The notes under the pieces: generated by a model
What the model saw: the letters and a program-made list of their open reading frames with translations, nothing else
Told to the model about the DNA's origin: nothing
Databases searched by the model: none
Shown: piece after piece, positions 16,900 to 24,220 of the stretch
Layout of the letters: each line of letters begins with the position of its first letter
Position numbering within the stretch: position 1 is the stretch's first letter
Assembly: GCF_001879205.1 (NCBI RefSeq)
Contig: NZ_MLFK01000007.1
Location: 496,001-560,000 of the forward strand
Source of the DNA: Flavobacterium johnsoniae
Lineage (GTDB): Bacteria > Bacteroidota > Bacteroidia > Flavobacteriales > Flavobacteriaceae
Length of the DNA stretch: 64,000 nt
Direction: 5' to 3'
Translations under genes and position numbers: made by a program

Positions 16900-17604
16900 T
16901 TATTTTCGTTTTGGAAATTCCCAATCATTTGAAAGTCCTTCAAGGCTAATTGAATCTAATGTAATTCTTGTAATTTTATAGTCTTTAATTATTTTCTCTT
17001 CTTTTTTAACTTTCAATTTTTCAGCTAGTTTGCTATTTTTGATCAGATCTTCTTTTGTCAAACCTGGAACTAGTGGATAACGATTGTCAGCTTCGGATTG
17101 AGAATCTCGCTCAGCAAAAATCATTTTATCCCAGATCATTTTTCTCTGCTCATAAGATAAATTCCATTTAGTTATTTCTTTTTCATCGAGAGAATTAATA
17201 GCAAACTCATTAAAAGTAATTTTAAATTCAGAGTCTATTGGCATTTTTGCGATCATTGCTATCCATTGACCTGCACCAGATTCGGCACGTTCTTTAGATA
17301 GATATGCATAAACCGCTACTGAATTTGGATTTTCGCGATATTGGAAATCAGTACGATTAATTCGCTCTTGGTAGAGTTGTTTTAAAAGAACTTCAATCTT
17401 ATCAGTAGTTATAGAATCGTTTTTATTGATTATTATGTCTGTAAGAATTTGTGTCTTTATTGGATTATCTGTTACCTTTTCTTCAAATACAGTATATTTT
17501 AGTAACGTTTTTTCTGGCTCGTCAATAGTAAACTTTTCTTTTTTATCACAATTGATGAAAATTTGAATTACTAATATTACTCCGATGATTTTAAATGATT
17601 TCAT
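16900..17604 (-). CDS. Hypothetical lipoprotein
   Basis: 234 residues with a hydrophobic N-terminus and a Cys at 19 (VIQIFINCDKK), consistent with a lipoprotein signal although the residue before Cys is Asn. The rest is charged and soluble: QYRENPNSVAVYAYLSKERAESG, GAGQWIAMIAKMP, and a Lys-rich C-terminal part. No family recognised. A function in the cell envelope is inferred only from the signal. Confidence 0.7.
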   Translation of the reverse strand: MKSFKIIGVILVIQIFINCDKKEKFTIDEPEKTLLKYTVFEEKVTDNPIKTQILTDIIINKNDSITTDKIEVLLKQLYQERINRTDFQYRENPNSVAVYAYLSKERAESGAGQWIAMIAKMPIDSEFKITFNEFAINSLDEKEITKWNLSYEQRKMIWDKMIFAERDSQSEADNRYPLVPGLTKEDLIKNSKLAEKLKVKKEEKIIKDYKITRITLDSISLEGLSNDWEFPKRK

Positions 17605-18075
17605 ATTTATTATTTTAACGAAACAAATGTATTCATCTCAAAATTAATGATTTTATGGAAAACCGTAATAGTTGTTATTTTCCTCCGCTAGCGAGAGCGT
17701 ATCGTTCGTGCTCGTTTCAGTATTCACGTTTGCTAATCTTTGCGTTCCTGAGCGGGATGTTAGCGCTCAGTGTCATTAAGTAAGCTTTTTTGATCATAAT
17801 TTTTCTCTCAGATTCGCAAAACTTAGACACAATATTGTCATTTCGACGAAGGAGAAATCTCCGTGAGAAGCTCGACAAAGATTGGATTCACTTTGCGGAG
17901 TTACTTGCGGAGATTTCTCCTTCGTCGAAATGACAAACTTTGCGCTCTTTTGACTTTGTGGGAGATTTACTAGTCAACTCTTCCTTTATTTATGTGGTTT
18001 CTGAACTCCACTATTAATTAAGTAAAATTGATTTTTATTTTTTATAGTGTTTTACGGATTTCCATAATGACTAAA
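17605..18075. other. Repeat-bearing intergenic region, no gene
   Basis: The gap between the lipoprotein and thrC holds a degenerate GC-rich stretch at 17685-17780 (CGCTAGCGAGAGCG, CTGAGCGGGATGTTAGCG) and the large palindrome listed separately. Nothing coding or tRNA-like seen. Confidence 0.6.
17835..17936. repeat. Large palindromic element with perfect 29-base arms
   Basis: Left arm 17835-17863 (TTGTCATTTCGACGAAGGAG...) and right arm 17908-17936 are exact reverse complements. They enclose 44 bases that include two shorter CTCGACAAAG / CTTTGCGGAG words. Its base composition differs from neighbouring DNA. Elements with this kind of sequence are, to my memory, spread through many Bacteroidota genomes; that statement is recollection, not a search. 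Confidence 0.85.
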
Positions 18076-18107
18076 AAAAGCGAATAAAAATATTTTTACT
18101 CGCTTTT
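18076..18107 (-). terminator. Terminator of thrC / thr operon
   Basis: Stem AAAAGCGA...TCGCTTTT with an additional AT-rich inner stem (ATAAAAATA / TATTTTTA); on the minus strand it is followed by T-rich sequence. Confidence 0.8.
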
Positions 18108-18127
18108 CTCATTTAATTATATGTTTT

Positions 18128-19417
18128 CTACCCCAAGAAACTCTTCAACTCCTCATAAGTCCCAATCTTAACACTAACTTTCTCCTCATTGATAACACTC
18201 TCAATTTGAGCAGGAATAGGAAGTGTAATTCCCAAAGCAGGTTCAACTACATCTAAAAATTTAATAGGATGTGCTGTTTCTAAGAAAATACCAATTGCGT
18301 TAGGATATTTTTCAAGTTCTTTTTTGAGACCTAAATAACCTACAGCGCCGTGAGGCTCTGCGATGTAACCATCGGTCTTGTAAATTTTCTTTAAAGCTTC
18401 CAGCGTTTCTTCATCAGTATAACTATAAGAAGAGAAATCTTTTTCGAAAGCTTTTAAATCATTATTGTATAATTCCTGAATCCTAATAAAGTTACTTGGG
18501 TTTCCAACGTCCATTGCGTTTGAGATTGTTGCTTTAGAAGGTTTCGGGTCGTATTTTCCGTTTTCTAAGAATCTTGGCACCGTATCGTTTACGTTTGTAG
18601 AAGCAACGAAATGTTCAATTGGCAAACCTAATTTCTTTGCCATAATTCCGGCACAGATATTCCCGAAGTTGCCGCTTGGGCAAGAGAAAACTAACGGCTT
18701 GTTTTGGCTTTTCAAAGCTTTGTAAGCAAAGAAGAAATAAAACATTTGCGGTAACCAGCGCGCAATATTAATCGAGTTTGCCGAAGTCAGGTTTTTGTGC
18801 GCTAAAGTTTCATCTAAAAACGCTTTTTTCACCATGTCCTGGCAATCATCAAAAACACCGTCTACTTCAAGCGCTTTAATGTTTTGACCTAAAGTAGTCA
18901 GTTGTTTTTCCTGAATATCGCTAACTTTTCCTGACGGATATAAAATCACCACATCAACGCCGTCAACGCCAAGAAATCCGCTGGCAACAGCTCCGCCTGT
19001 ATCTCCGGAAGTTGCTACTAAAACGGTATTTTTAGCGTCTTTTTTATCTTTATTGAAATATCCCAGGCAACGAGACATAAAACGAGCTCCAACGTCTTTA
19101 AACGCCATTGTCGGCCCGTGGAATAATTCTAGCGAATAAATTCCGACTTCGACTTTCACAACAGGAAAATCAAAAACTAAAGTATCAGCGATAATTTCTT
19201 TTAATTTTTCTTCTGGAATTTCATCGCCTAAGAATTGTTTAATTGCTTCATAAGCAATGTGTTCGTGGCTTAAGCTTTCAATTTTATCAAAAAATGACGG
19301 ATCTAAAGGCGTAATATTTTCTGGGAAATATAATCCTTTATCACTCGCTAATCCTTGTATAACAGCTTCTTGAAAAGAAACTTTTGGGGCATTGTGGTTT
19401 AAACTGTAGTATTTCAT
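18128..19417 (-). CDS. thrC: Threonine synthase
   Basis: 429 residues. It converts O-phosphohomoserine to threonine with PLP, the last step of threonine synthesis. Present are the N-terminal MKYYSLNHNAPKVSFQEAV, the PLP-lysine region GPTMAFKDVGARF, VATSGDTGGAVA, the SANSINIARWLPQ block and the phosphate loop CPSGNFGNICAG. Length is that of the longer (yeast/E. coli) class. It is the last gene of the thr cluster, separated from the preceding unknown gene by 162 bases that include a repeat fragment, so it may have a promoter of its own. Confidence 0.97.
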   Translation of the reverse strand: MKYYSLNHNAPKVSFQEAVIQGLASDKGLYFPENITPLDPSFFDKIESLSHEHIAYEAIKQFLGDEIPEEKLKEIIADTLVFDFPVVKVEVGIYSLELFHGPTMAFKDVGARFMSRCLGYFNKDKKDAKNTVLVATSGDTGGAVASGFLGVDGVDVVILYPSGKVSDIQEKQLTTLGQNIKALEVDGVFDDCQDMVKKAFLDETLAHKNLTSANSINIARWLPQMFYFFFAYKALKSQNKPLVFSCPSGNFGNICAGIMAKKLGLPIEHFVASTNVNDTVPRFLENGKYDPKPSKATISNAMDVGNPSNFIRIQELYNNDLKAFEKDFSSYSYTDEETLEALKKIYKTDGYIAEPHGAVGYLGLKKELEKYPNAIGIFLETAHPIKFLDVVEPALGITLPIPAQIESVINEEKVSVKIGTYEELKSFLG

Positions 19418-19509
19418 TTCTATGGCTTTAGGCTATAAGCAATATGCTTTAGGCTTTTTTCCTATGCTTGTTTATAGCTTTTGTTTTTTATTTTAAATAT
19501 GTCTTCGTT

Positions 19510-19557
19510 TTGTCAGGCTGAGCGATCCCGAGGCTTCGGGAGAAGCCCCGCAAAGTA
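19510..19557. repeat. Palindromic repeat fragment
   Basis: GTCAGGCTGAGCGATCCCGA followed by a small hairpin TCCCGA/TCGGGA (loop GGCT) and GAAGCCCCGCAAAG. Same family as the elements at 10448 and 17835. Confidence 0.6.
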
Positions 19558-19579
19558 TAATCATCTAGAGGATGTAAAA

Positions 19580-20047
19580 TCATTTCCAAAATTCCCACCA
19601 ACTTTTTTGCTTTTTTATAGTAGCTTGCGATTCGTTATCCACTAGTTTAAAAGTAATGCTTCCAATTTGGTCAACTTCCCAAATAGTTGCAGTTGTGATA
19701 TTTATAGCATTTAAATTTAAAAAGGTTTCCATTTTTTGATTTAAATATTCAGCGGTATTATCTTCATCTTCTCGAGCTCTTTCTAATGGAATAATAAATT
19801 TATCATCATTTTCAATTCTTTTCATTCTGTCGGCTAATACAGCTAAAATATCTTCAGAATAGCTTGAATTTGCATTTTTAGGAATATTATAATCCTCATC
19901 AAATTGAAAATAATCAGAAATAAGAATAGAGAAAAACTGGTTATCTCTTTTGTCATAATAAAAAATCTCTGAAAGCAAGTTTTCAGGTTGAGTAAAACCA
20001 ATTTTCAGCCAATTTTCAATTTGTTCTTCTTTTGTTATTTCATCCAT
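19580..20047 (-). CDS. Hypothetical protein inside the thr cluster
   Basis: 155 residues, soluble and acidic. It starts MDEITKEEQIENWLKIGFTQ and ends in a Lys/Trp-rich tail (KKQKSWWEFWK). A central stretch FFSILISDYFQFDEDYNIP and LIPLERAREDED-like charged part are the main visible features; no family assigned. It begins 11 bases after thrB, so it is co-transcribed with it, and interrupts the thrB-thrC order. Nothing in the sequence points to an enzymatic role in threonine synthesis. Confidence 0.72.
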   Translation of the reverse strand: MDEITKEEQIENWLKIGFTQPENLLSEIFYYDKRDNQFFSILISDYFQFDEDYNIPKNANSSYSEDILAVLADRMKRIENDDKFIIPLERAREDEDNTAEYLNQKMETFLNLNAINITTATIWEVDQIGSITFKLVDNESQATIKKQKSWWEFWK

Positions 20048-20058
20048 GATTTAAAAAA

Positions 20059-20979
20059 TTACAAAATCCTAACTCCATCTGGATTAATTTTCGAAACATG
20101 AATCTCATACGGTAAATTCATTTTTTCGTAAACGTCGCTCATGGCTTTTGCAATTTGGTCGGCGGTATTTTTTCCTCTGCTTAAAGCGAAAATCGAAGGG
20201 CCGGAACCTGAAATTCCAGAACCTAAAGCGCCGTTTTCGTAAGCCGTTTGTTTGATTTGATCGAATCCGGGAATTAAAACACTTCGTAAAGGTTCAACGA
20301 TTTCGTCATGAAGCGATCTTCCGATCAAATCGTAATCTTTGGTGTAAAGACCCGCTACGAGTCCGCCCACATTTCCCCATTGCATGATGGCGCTTTTCAG
20401 CGAAACGTTTTGTTTCAAAACCGAACGGGCATCAGAAGTTTTTAATTCAATCTGCGGATGAACCACCGTTGCGTATAATTCTTCGGGGCTGTCAATTCTG
20501 ATAATATCAAGCGGGGCATAACTTCTAACCAAAGTAAAACCGCCTAAAAGGGCAGGAGCAACGTTGTCGGCATGCGCGTTGCCGCTGGCTAATTTCTCGC
20601 CTTGCATGGCAAACTGAACTAAATCTTTGCGAGAATAAGGTCTTCCTAATAATTCATTAATTCCGAAAACCGCTCCGGCAGAACTTGCAGCGCTGCTTCC
20701 GATTCCGCTTCCGGCTTTAATGTGTTTGTAAATTTCGATTTCGAATCCAAAATCTAGTTCGTCCAAAGTTTCAAGCATGGCCAAAGCCGCAACTCCGGAA
20801 ACATTTTTTTCGGTTTCCAAAGGCAAATCGGCACCCACAATTTTTGTGATTCGAACTCCTTTTTGATCTACTTTTCGAATAATCATTTCATCGCCCGCAT
20901 TGTCTAAGCAAAGTCCGAGTACATCGAATCCACATGAGAGGTTTGCGATAGTTGCCGGGCAAAATAGTTTTATTTCCAT
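20059..20979 (-). CDS. thrB: Homoserine kinase
   Basis: 306 residues, GHMP kinase that phosphorylates homoserine to O-phosphohomoserine with ATP. The ATP-binding loop is IKAGSGIGSSAASSAGAVFG (~residues 87-106), with CFDVLGLCLD-like sequence near the start (SCGFDVLGL) and the C-terminal GSGISGSGPSIFAL block. Full length. Its ATG directly follows the inverted repeat that separates it from thrA. Confidence 0.97.
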   Translation of the reverse strand: MEIKLFCPATIANLSCGFDVLGLCLDNAGDEMIIRKVDQKGVRITKIVGADLPLETEKNVSGVAALAMLETLDELDFGFEIEIYKHIKAGSGIGSSAASSAGAVFGINELLGRPYSRKDLVQFAMQGEKLASGNAHADNVAPALLGGFTLVRSYAPLDIIRIDSPEELYATVVHPQIELKTSDARSVLKQNVSLKSAIMQWGNVGGLVAGLYTKDYDLIGRSLHDEIVEPLRSVLIPGFDQIKQTAYENGALGSGISGSGPSIFALSRGKNTADQIAKAMSDVYEKMNLPYEIHVSKINPDGVRIL

Positions 20980-20983
20980 TTTT

Positions 20984-21131
20984 AAGGTTCTGAGGTTCTA
21001 AGTTGCTAAGGTTCTAAGGTTTCTTATGCAACTTTATATTTTTAGTTTCTAAGGTTTTGAGGTTCTGAGAGACTAAGATTAAGTTTTTAAAAAAAACTCA
21101 GAACCTTAGCAACTTAGAACCTTAGCACCTT
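20984..21131. repeat. 35-base inverted repeat between thrA and thrB
   Basis: Left arm 20984-21018 and right arm 21097-21131 pair with three mismatches; the arms consist of GGTTCTAAG / GGTTCTGAG-type words. The right arm touches the thrA stop and the left arm lies five bases from the thrB start, so the intercistronic RNA would fold into one long hairpin. Related words occur near 10.56, 48.05 and 58.56 kb. Confidence 0.8.
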
Positions 21132-23578
21132 TAAATATTCCCTATTCTGATAACGTCTGCAAAAATTCCTGATGCTGTAACCGCAGCTCCGGCTCCGGCT
21201 CCTTTGATCAATAAAGGCTGGTCTACGTAACGATCTGTGTAGAACAATACGATATTGTCTTTTCCTTCTAAATTATAGAAAGGATGATCTTTCGGGATGA
21301 ATTGCAGGCCGACATTTGCTTTTCCATTTTCGAATTGCGCCACGTATTTCAATCTTGAATCTTTGGCTAGAGCTTCGTTGTAAATACCTTCAAAATGAGA
21401 AGCGTGTTTAATTAACGAAGCAAAAAAGTCTTCGTTGTTGGTTGTTGCTAAACATTCTGCAGGAAGGAACGATTCGTTTGCAATAGCATCAATATCCATT
21501 TCGTAACCGCTTTCGCGAATCAGAATCAGGATTTTACGTGCTACGTCGATACCGCTCAAATCGATTTTTGGATCTGGTTCTGTAAATCCCTGAACTCCGG
21601 CTTCTTTTACCACATCGTGGAAAGAATTGTTTTTATCGAAATTGTTGAAAATGAAATTCAGACTTCCGGATAAAACCGCCTGGATTTTATGTACTTTATC
21701 GCCGGAAGCAATCAAGTTTTTTACTGTATCTATAATTGGTAATCCCGCACCAACATTCGTTTCAAATAAAAACGGAGCATTATATTGGCGAGATAAACTT
21801 TTTAATTTTTTATAATTGTCGTAAGCAGATGAACAGGCAATTTTATTACAAGTTACAACGGCAATGCTTTCTTTTAAGAACTTCTCATACATTTCAGAAA
21901 CACCTGAATTTGCTGTAATATCTACGAAAATACTGTTACGTAAATTCAATTCTCTTGCACGTGCGATGAATTCTGTTGGGATTGCGGCTTCTCCTTTTTC
22001 TAAAGTCGACTGCCAGTCTTTTAAAGAAATTCCGTCTTCATCAAAAAGCATTTTTCTTGAATTTGACAATGCAATTACACGAACATTAATTTTTAAATTG
22101 TCCTTTAAAAACTTTCTTTGATTGTGAATCTGCTCGATGAATTTTTCCCCCACATTTCCAACTCCCATCACAAAAAGATTCAGCTGTTTTGTGTTTTCTT
22201 CAAAGAAGTTTTCGTGTAAAGTATTCAGCGCTTTTTTAACGTCTCTTTCGTTAATTACAGTCGAAATGTTTCTTTCAGAAGCACCTTGCGCAATGGCACG
22301 AATGTTTACGTTGTTTTTTCCTAAAGTACTGAACATTCTTCCGCTTAAACCTTGGTGATTTTTCATGTTTTCACCCACCAAAGCAATAATACAAAGGTCT
22401 TTTTCTACAATACAAGGATCGATTTTGTTTTGCAAAATTTCGATTTCAAAAGCTCTGTTGATTGCAGCTTCTGCATTGTCAGCATCTGAATTTAAAATAC
22501 CAATACAAATAGAATGCTCAGAAGAAGCCTGAGTAATAAAAATCACGTTGATTTTTTCCTGAGACAATACTTCGAATAAACGTCTTGAAGAACCCGCAAC
22601 TCCAATCATTCCCGGACCTTCAAGTGTTAAAAGCGAAGTATGATCAATATGGCTGATTCCTTTTACAACAGTATCTTTTGATAGTACGTGATCTGAAATT
22701 AAAGTTCCTACCGCCTCTGGTTCAAAAGTATTTTTGATTAAAATGGGAATGTTTTTTCTTAAAACCGGCTGAATTGTTGGCGGATACAATACTTTGGCAC
22801 CAAAATGCGACAATTCCATCGCTTCCTGATACGAAATGTTTGCAATAGGCTGTGCCTGTTTTACGATTTTTGGATTGGCTGTAAACATTCCGTTTACGTC
22901 AGTCCAGATTTCAAGCTGATCTGCATCGATTGCTCCAGCGATAATAGCTGCAGTATAATCAGATCCGCCACGTCCTAAAGTAGAAGTAATTCCGTCTAAA
23001 GTCTGCGCAATAAAACCCGGTAAAATATTTATTCTTGATTCATTCGTAGCAAAATACTCCTTAATTAATTGGTTTGAAATTTCGAAGTTAACGCCGGCTT
23101 TTCCAAAATCGGCATTTGTTTTTATTAATTCACGGCTGTCTTTGTAAACCGCATTTTTGTCAATTTGCTGATACGCCTGCGCGATGATATAAGAAGAAAG
23201 CAATTCTCCAAAACTCAAAATAGTATCAGCAGTTCTTGGAGACAATTCGCCTAATAAGAAACAGCCGTCAAGTAAAGTTTCTAAGTGATTGATGATTCTT
23301 TTTACATGGCTCAGCAGACTGCTTTGTTCGCTTACCGGAATAAGTTCTTTTAGTGTGTCAAGATGTTTTTTCTCGATTTCAGCAACAATATTTCTAAAGT
23401 CTTCGTCATTTGCTGCTGCTTTTGCTGCTGCTAATTGCAGTAAATCAGTTACTTTGCTAAGAGCAGAAACGACAACAACGAGTTTGTCATTTTTAGCTTT
23501 TTGATTAACAATTTCAAGAACGAGTTTTATATTTTGAGCATTGGCAACCGAAGTTCCGCCAAATTTTAATACTTTCAT
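21131..23578 (-). CDS. thrA: Bifunctional aspartokinase / homoserine dehydrogenase
   Basis: 815 residues. The N-terminal aspartokinase (~1-290) has MKVLKFGGTSVANAQNI and TLGRGGSDYTAAIIAGAI. Two ACT-type regulatory segments lie at ~300-455 (MIGVAGSSRRLFEVLSQEKINVIFITQASSEHS and LSGRMFSTLGKNNVNIRAIAQGASERNIS). The C-terminal homoserine dehydrogenase (~460-815) has the NAD(P) loop LFVMGVGNVGEKFIEQI and VQGFTEPDPKIDLSG. It catalyses the first and third steps from aspartate toward threonine; the ACT pair suggests feedback by threonine. A Thr/Ile-rich leader peptide lies 105 bases upstream, pointing to attenuation of the operon. Confidence 0.97.
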   Translation of the reverse strand: MKVLKFGGTSVANAQNIKLVLEIVNQKAKNDKLVVVVSALSKVTDLLQLAAAKAAANDEDFRNIVAEIEKKHLDTLKELIPVSEQSSLLSHVKRIINHLETLLDGCFLLGELSPRTADTILSFGELLSSYIIAQAYQQIDKNAVYKDSRELIKTNADFGKAGVNFEISNQLIKEYFATNESRINILPGFIAQTLDGITSTLGRGGSDYTAAIIAGAIDADQLEIWTDVNGMFTANPKIVKQAQPIANISYQEAMELSHFGAKVLYPPTIQPVLRKNIPILIKNTFEPEAVGTLISDHVLSKDTVVKGISHIDHTSLLTLEGPGMIGVAGSSRRLFEVLSQEKINVIFITQASSEHSICIGILNSDADNAEAAINRAFEIEILQNKIDPCIVEKDLCIIALVGENMKNHQGLSGRMFSTLGKNNVNIRAIAQGASERNISTVINERDVKKALNTLHENFFEENTKQLNLFVMGVGNVGEKFIEQIHNQRKFLKDNLKINVRVIALSNSRKMLFDEDGISLKDWQSTLEKGEAAIPTEFIARARELNLRNSIFVDITANSGVSEMYEKFLKESIAVVTCNKIACSSAYDNYKKLKSLSRQYNAPFLFETNVGAGLPIIDTVKNLIASGDKVHKIQAVLSGSLNFIFNNFDKNNSFHDVVKEAGVQGFTEPDPKIDLSGIDVARKILILIRESGYEMDIDAIANESFLPAECLATTNNEDFFASLIKHASHFEGIYNEALAKDSRLKYVAQFENGKANVGLQFIPKDHPFYNLEGKDNIVLFYTDRYVDQPLLIKGAGAGAAVTASGIFADVIRIGNI

Positions 23579-23683
23579 TTTGTGATATTTTTTTAATAAG
23601 GTGCAAAGATTTTAGTAACAAACGTTCAAAGGTTGTAAGCTGTGAACTGAAACTGAAAACTTCGACTATTTTTTTCTTCTTTG

Positions 23684-23869
23684 TCAATGTTTTTCATGTA
23701 TCCAATGTCTTTCTTCTTTTAAGAAAAAAGTATAGATAATCTGGATTATATGTAAAAATGTATACCCCGAAGGGGTAGTAGTTGTTGTAGTAGAAATAAT
23801 AGTAGCAGCAATTGCAACTCCAGTTTGAGTTGTTATTGTAGATTGATATTTTGTGCTGTTACTTTTCAT
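23684..23869 (-). CDS. Threonine-operon leader peptide (probable)
   Basis: 61-codon frame just upstream of thrA. Residues 1-37 contain 13 Thr and 4 Ile, including six Thr in a row (27-32, codons ACT ACA ACA ACT ACT ACC). The part before the run reads STITTQTGVAIAATIIST. This is the composition expected of a leader peptide sensing Thr-tRNA (and Ile-tRNA), as with ThrL of enterobacteria. The last codons of the Thr run enter the left arm of a GC-rich hairpin. A TACTTTTG promoter box ends only ten bases before the ATG, so the transcript would be nearly leaderless. The C-terminal third (after residue 37) is not Thr-rich and may be incidental. Confidence 0.75.
   Translation of the reverse strand: MKSNSTKYQSTITTQTGVAIAATIISTTTTTTPSGYTFLHIIQIIYTFFLKEERHWIHEKH
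23755..23777 (-). promoter_or_regulatory. Candidate attenuator hairpin of the thr operon
   Basis: On the minus strand the stem TACCCC / GGGGTA (23772-23777 with 23763-23768, loop TTC) is followed after TACA by five T (TATACATTTTTACATA). It is the only GC-rich stem in the thrA leader. A ribosome stalled on the preceding Thr codons would cover its left arm and prevent folding, allowing transcription into thrA. Two weaker AT stems follow at 23736-23749 and 23709-23730. Whether this hairpin terminates is inferred from its shape and position. Confidence 0.55.
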
Positions 23870-23879
23870 TTTGATTTTT

Positions 23880-23887
23880 CAAAAGTA
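23880..23887 (-). promoter_or_regulatory. Probable -7 box of the thr leader/operon (TACTTTTG)
   Basis: Exact TAnnTTTG match on the minus strand, ten bases before the leader-peptide ATG. A T-rich stretch lies about 18 bases further upstream, but a clear TTG -33 box is not seen. Confidence 0.6.
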
Positions 23888-24220
23888 CAGATTTTTAGAA
23901 GCATTAAAAACTCTTTTGGGCTTTTTACGAATATTTTAATAATTCAAATCTCAATAATTCAATATTGAGTATTTGTTAAAATTAAATATGCTAAATTGAG
24001 GTTTTGATATATTTTAAGATGCATTTTTATAAAAAGAACCCTCGCAATAGATTGGTTTTTAATGAAAAGATAGTTAAAAAGCAGTAAAAGACTCAACTTT
24101 TACCATTGAGAAAAAGATAAAAGTGAAGAATAGCTTATGTCGAAATTTTAATTATTGTGATAAAATGTTGCTTTTTAATATTGATTTGTTGAATTTTGAC
24201 ATCTTAAATTGAAAAACGTC
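23888..24220. other. Divergent regulatory gap between thr leader and hutH
   Basis: Very AT-rich. Holds the thr promoter at its left end and presumably the hutH promoter at the right. Small dyads such as CTCAATAATTCAATATTGAG near 23950 are present. No gene seen. Confidence 0.5.

Noticed and set aside
16653..16949. Open frames of 60-98 codons on both strands near 16.65-16.95 kb
   Set aside because: They run through the 25-base inverted repeat and overlap neighbouring real genes; no start signal or recognisable protein pattern.
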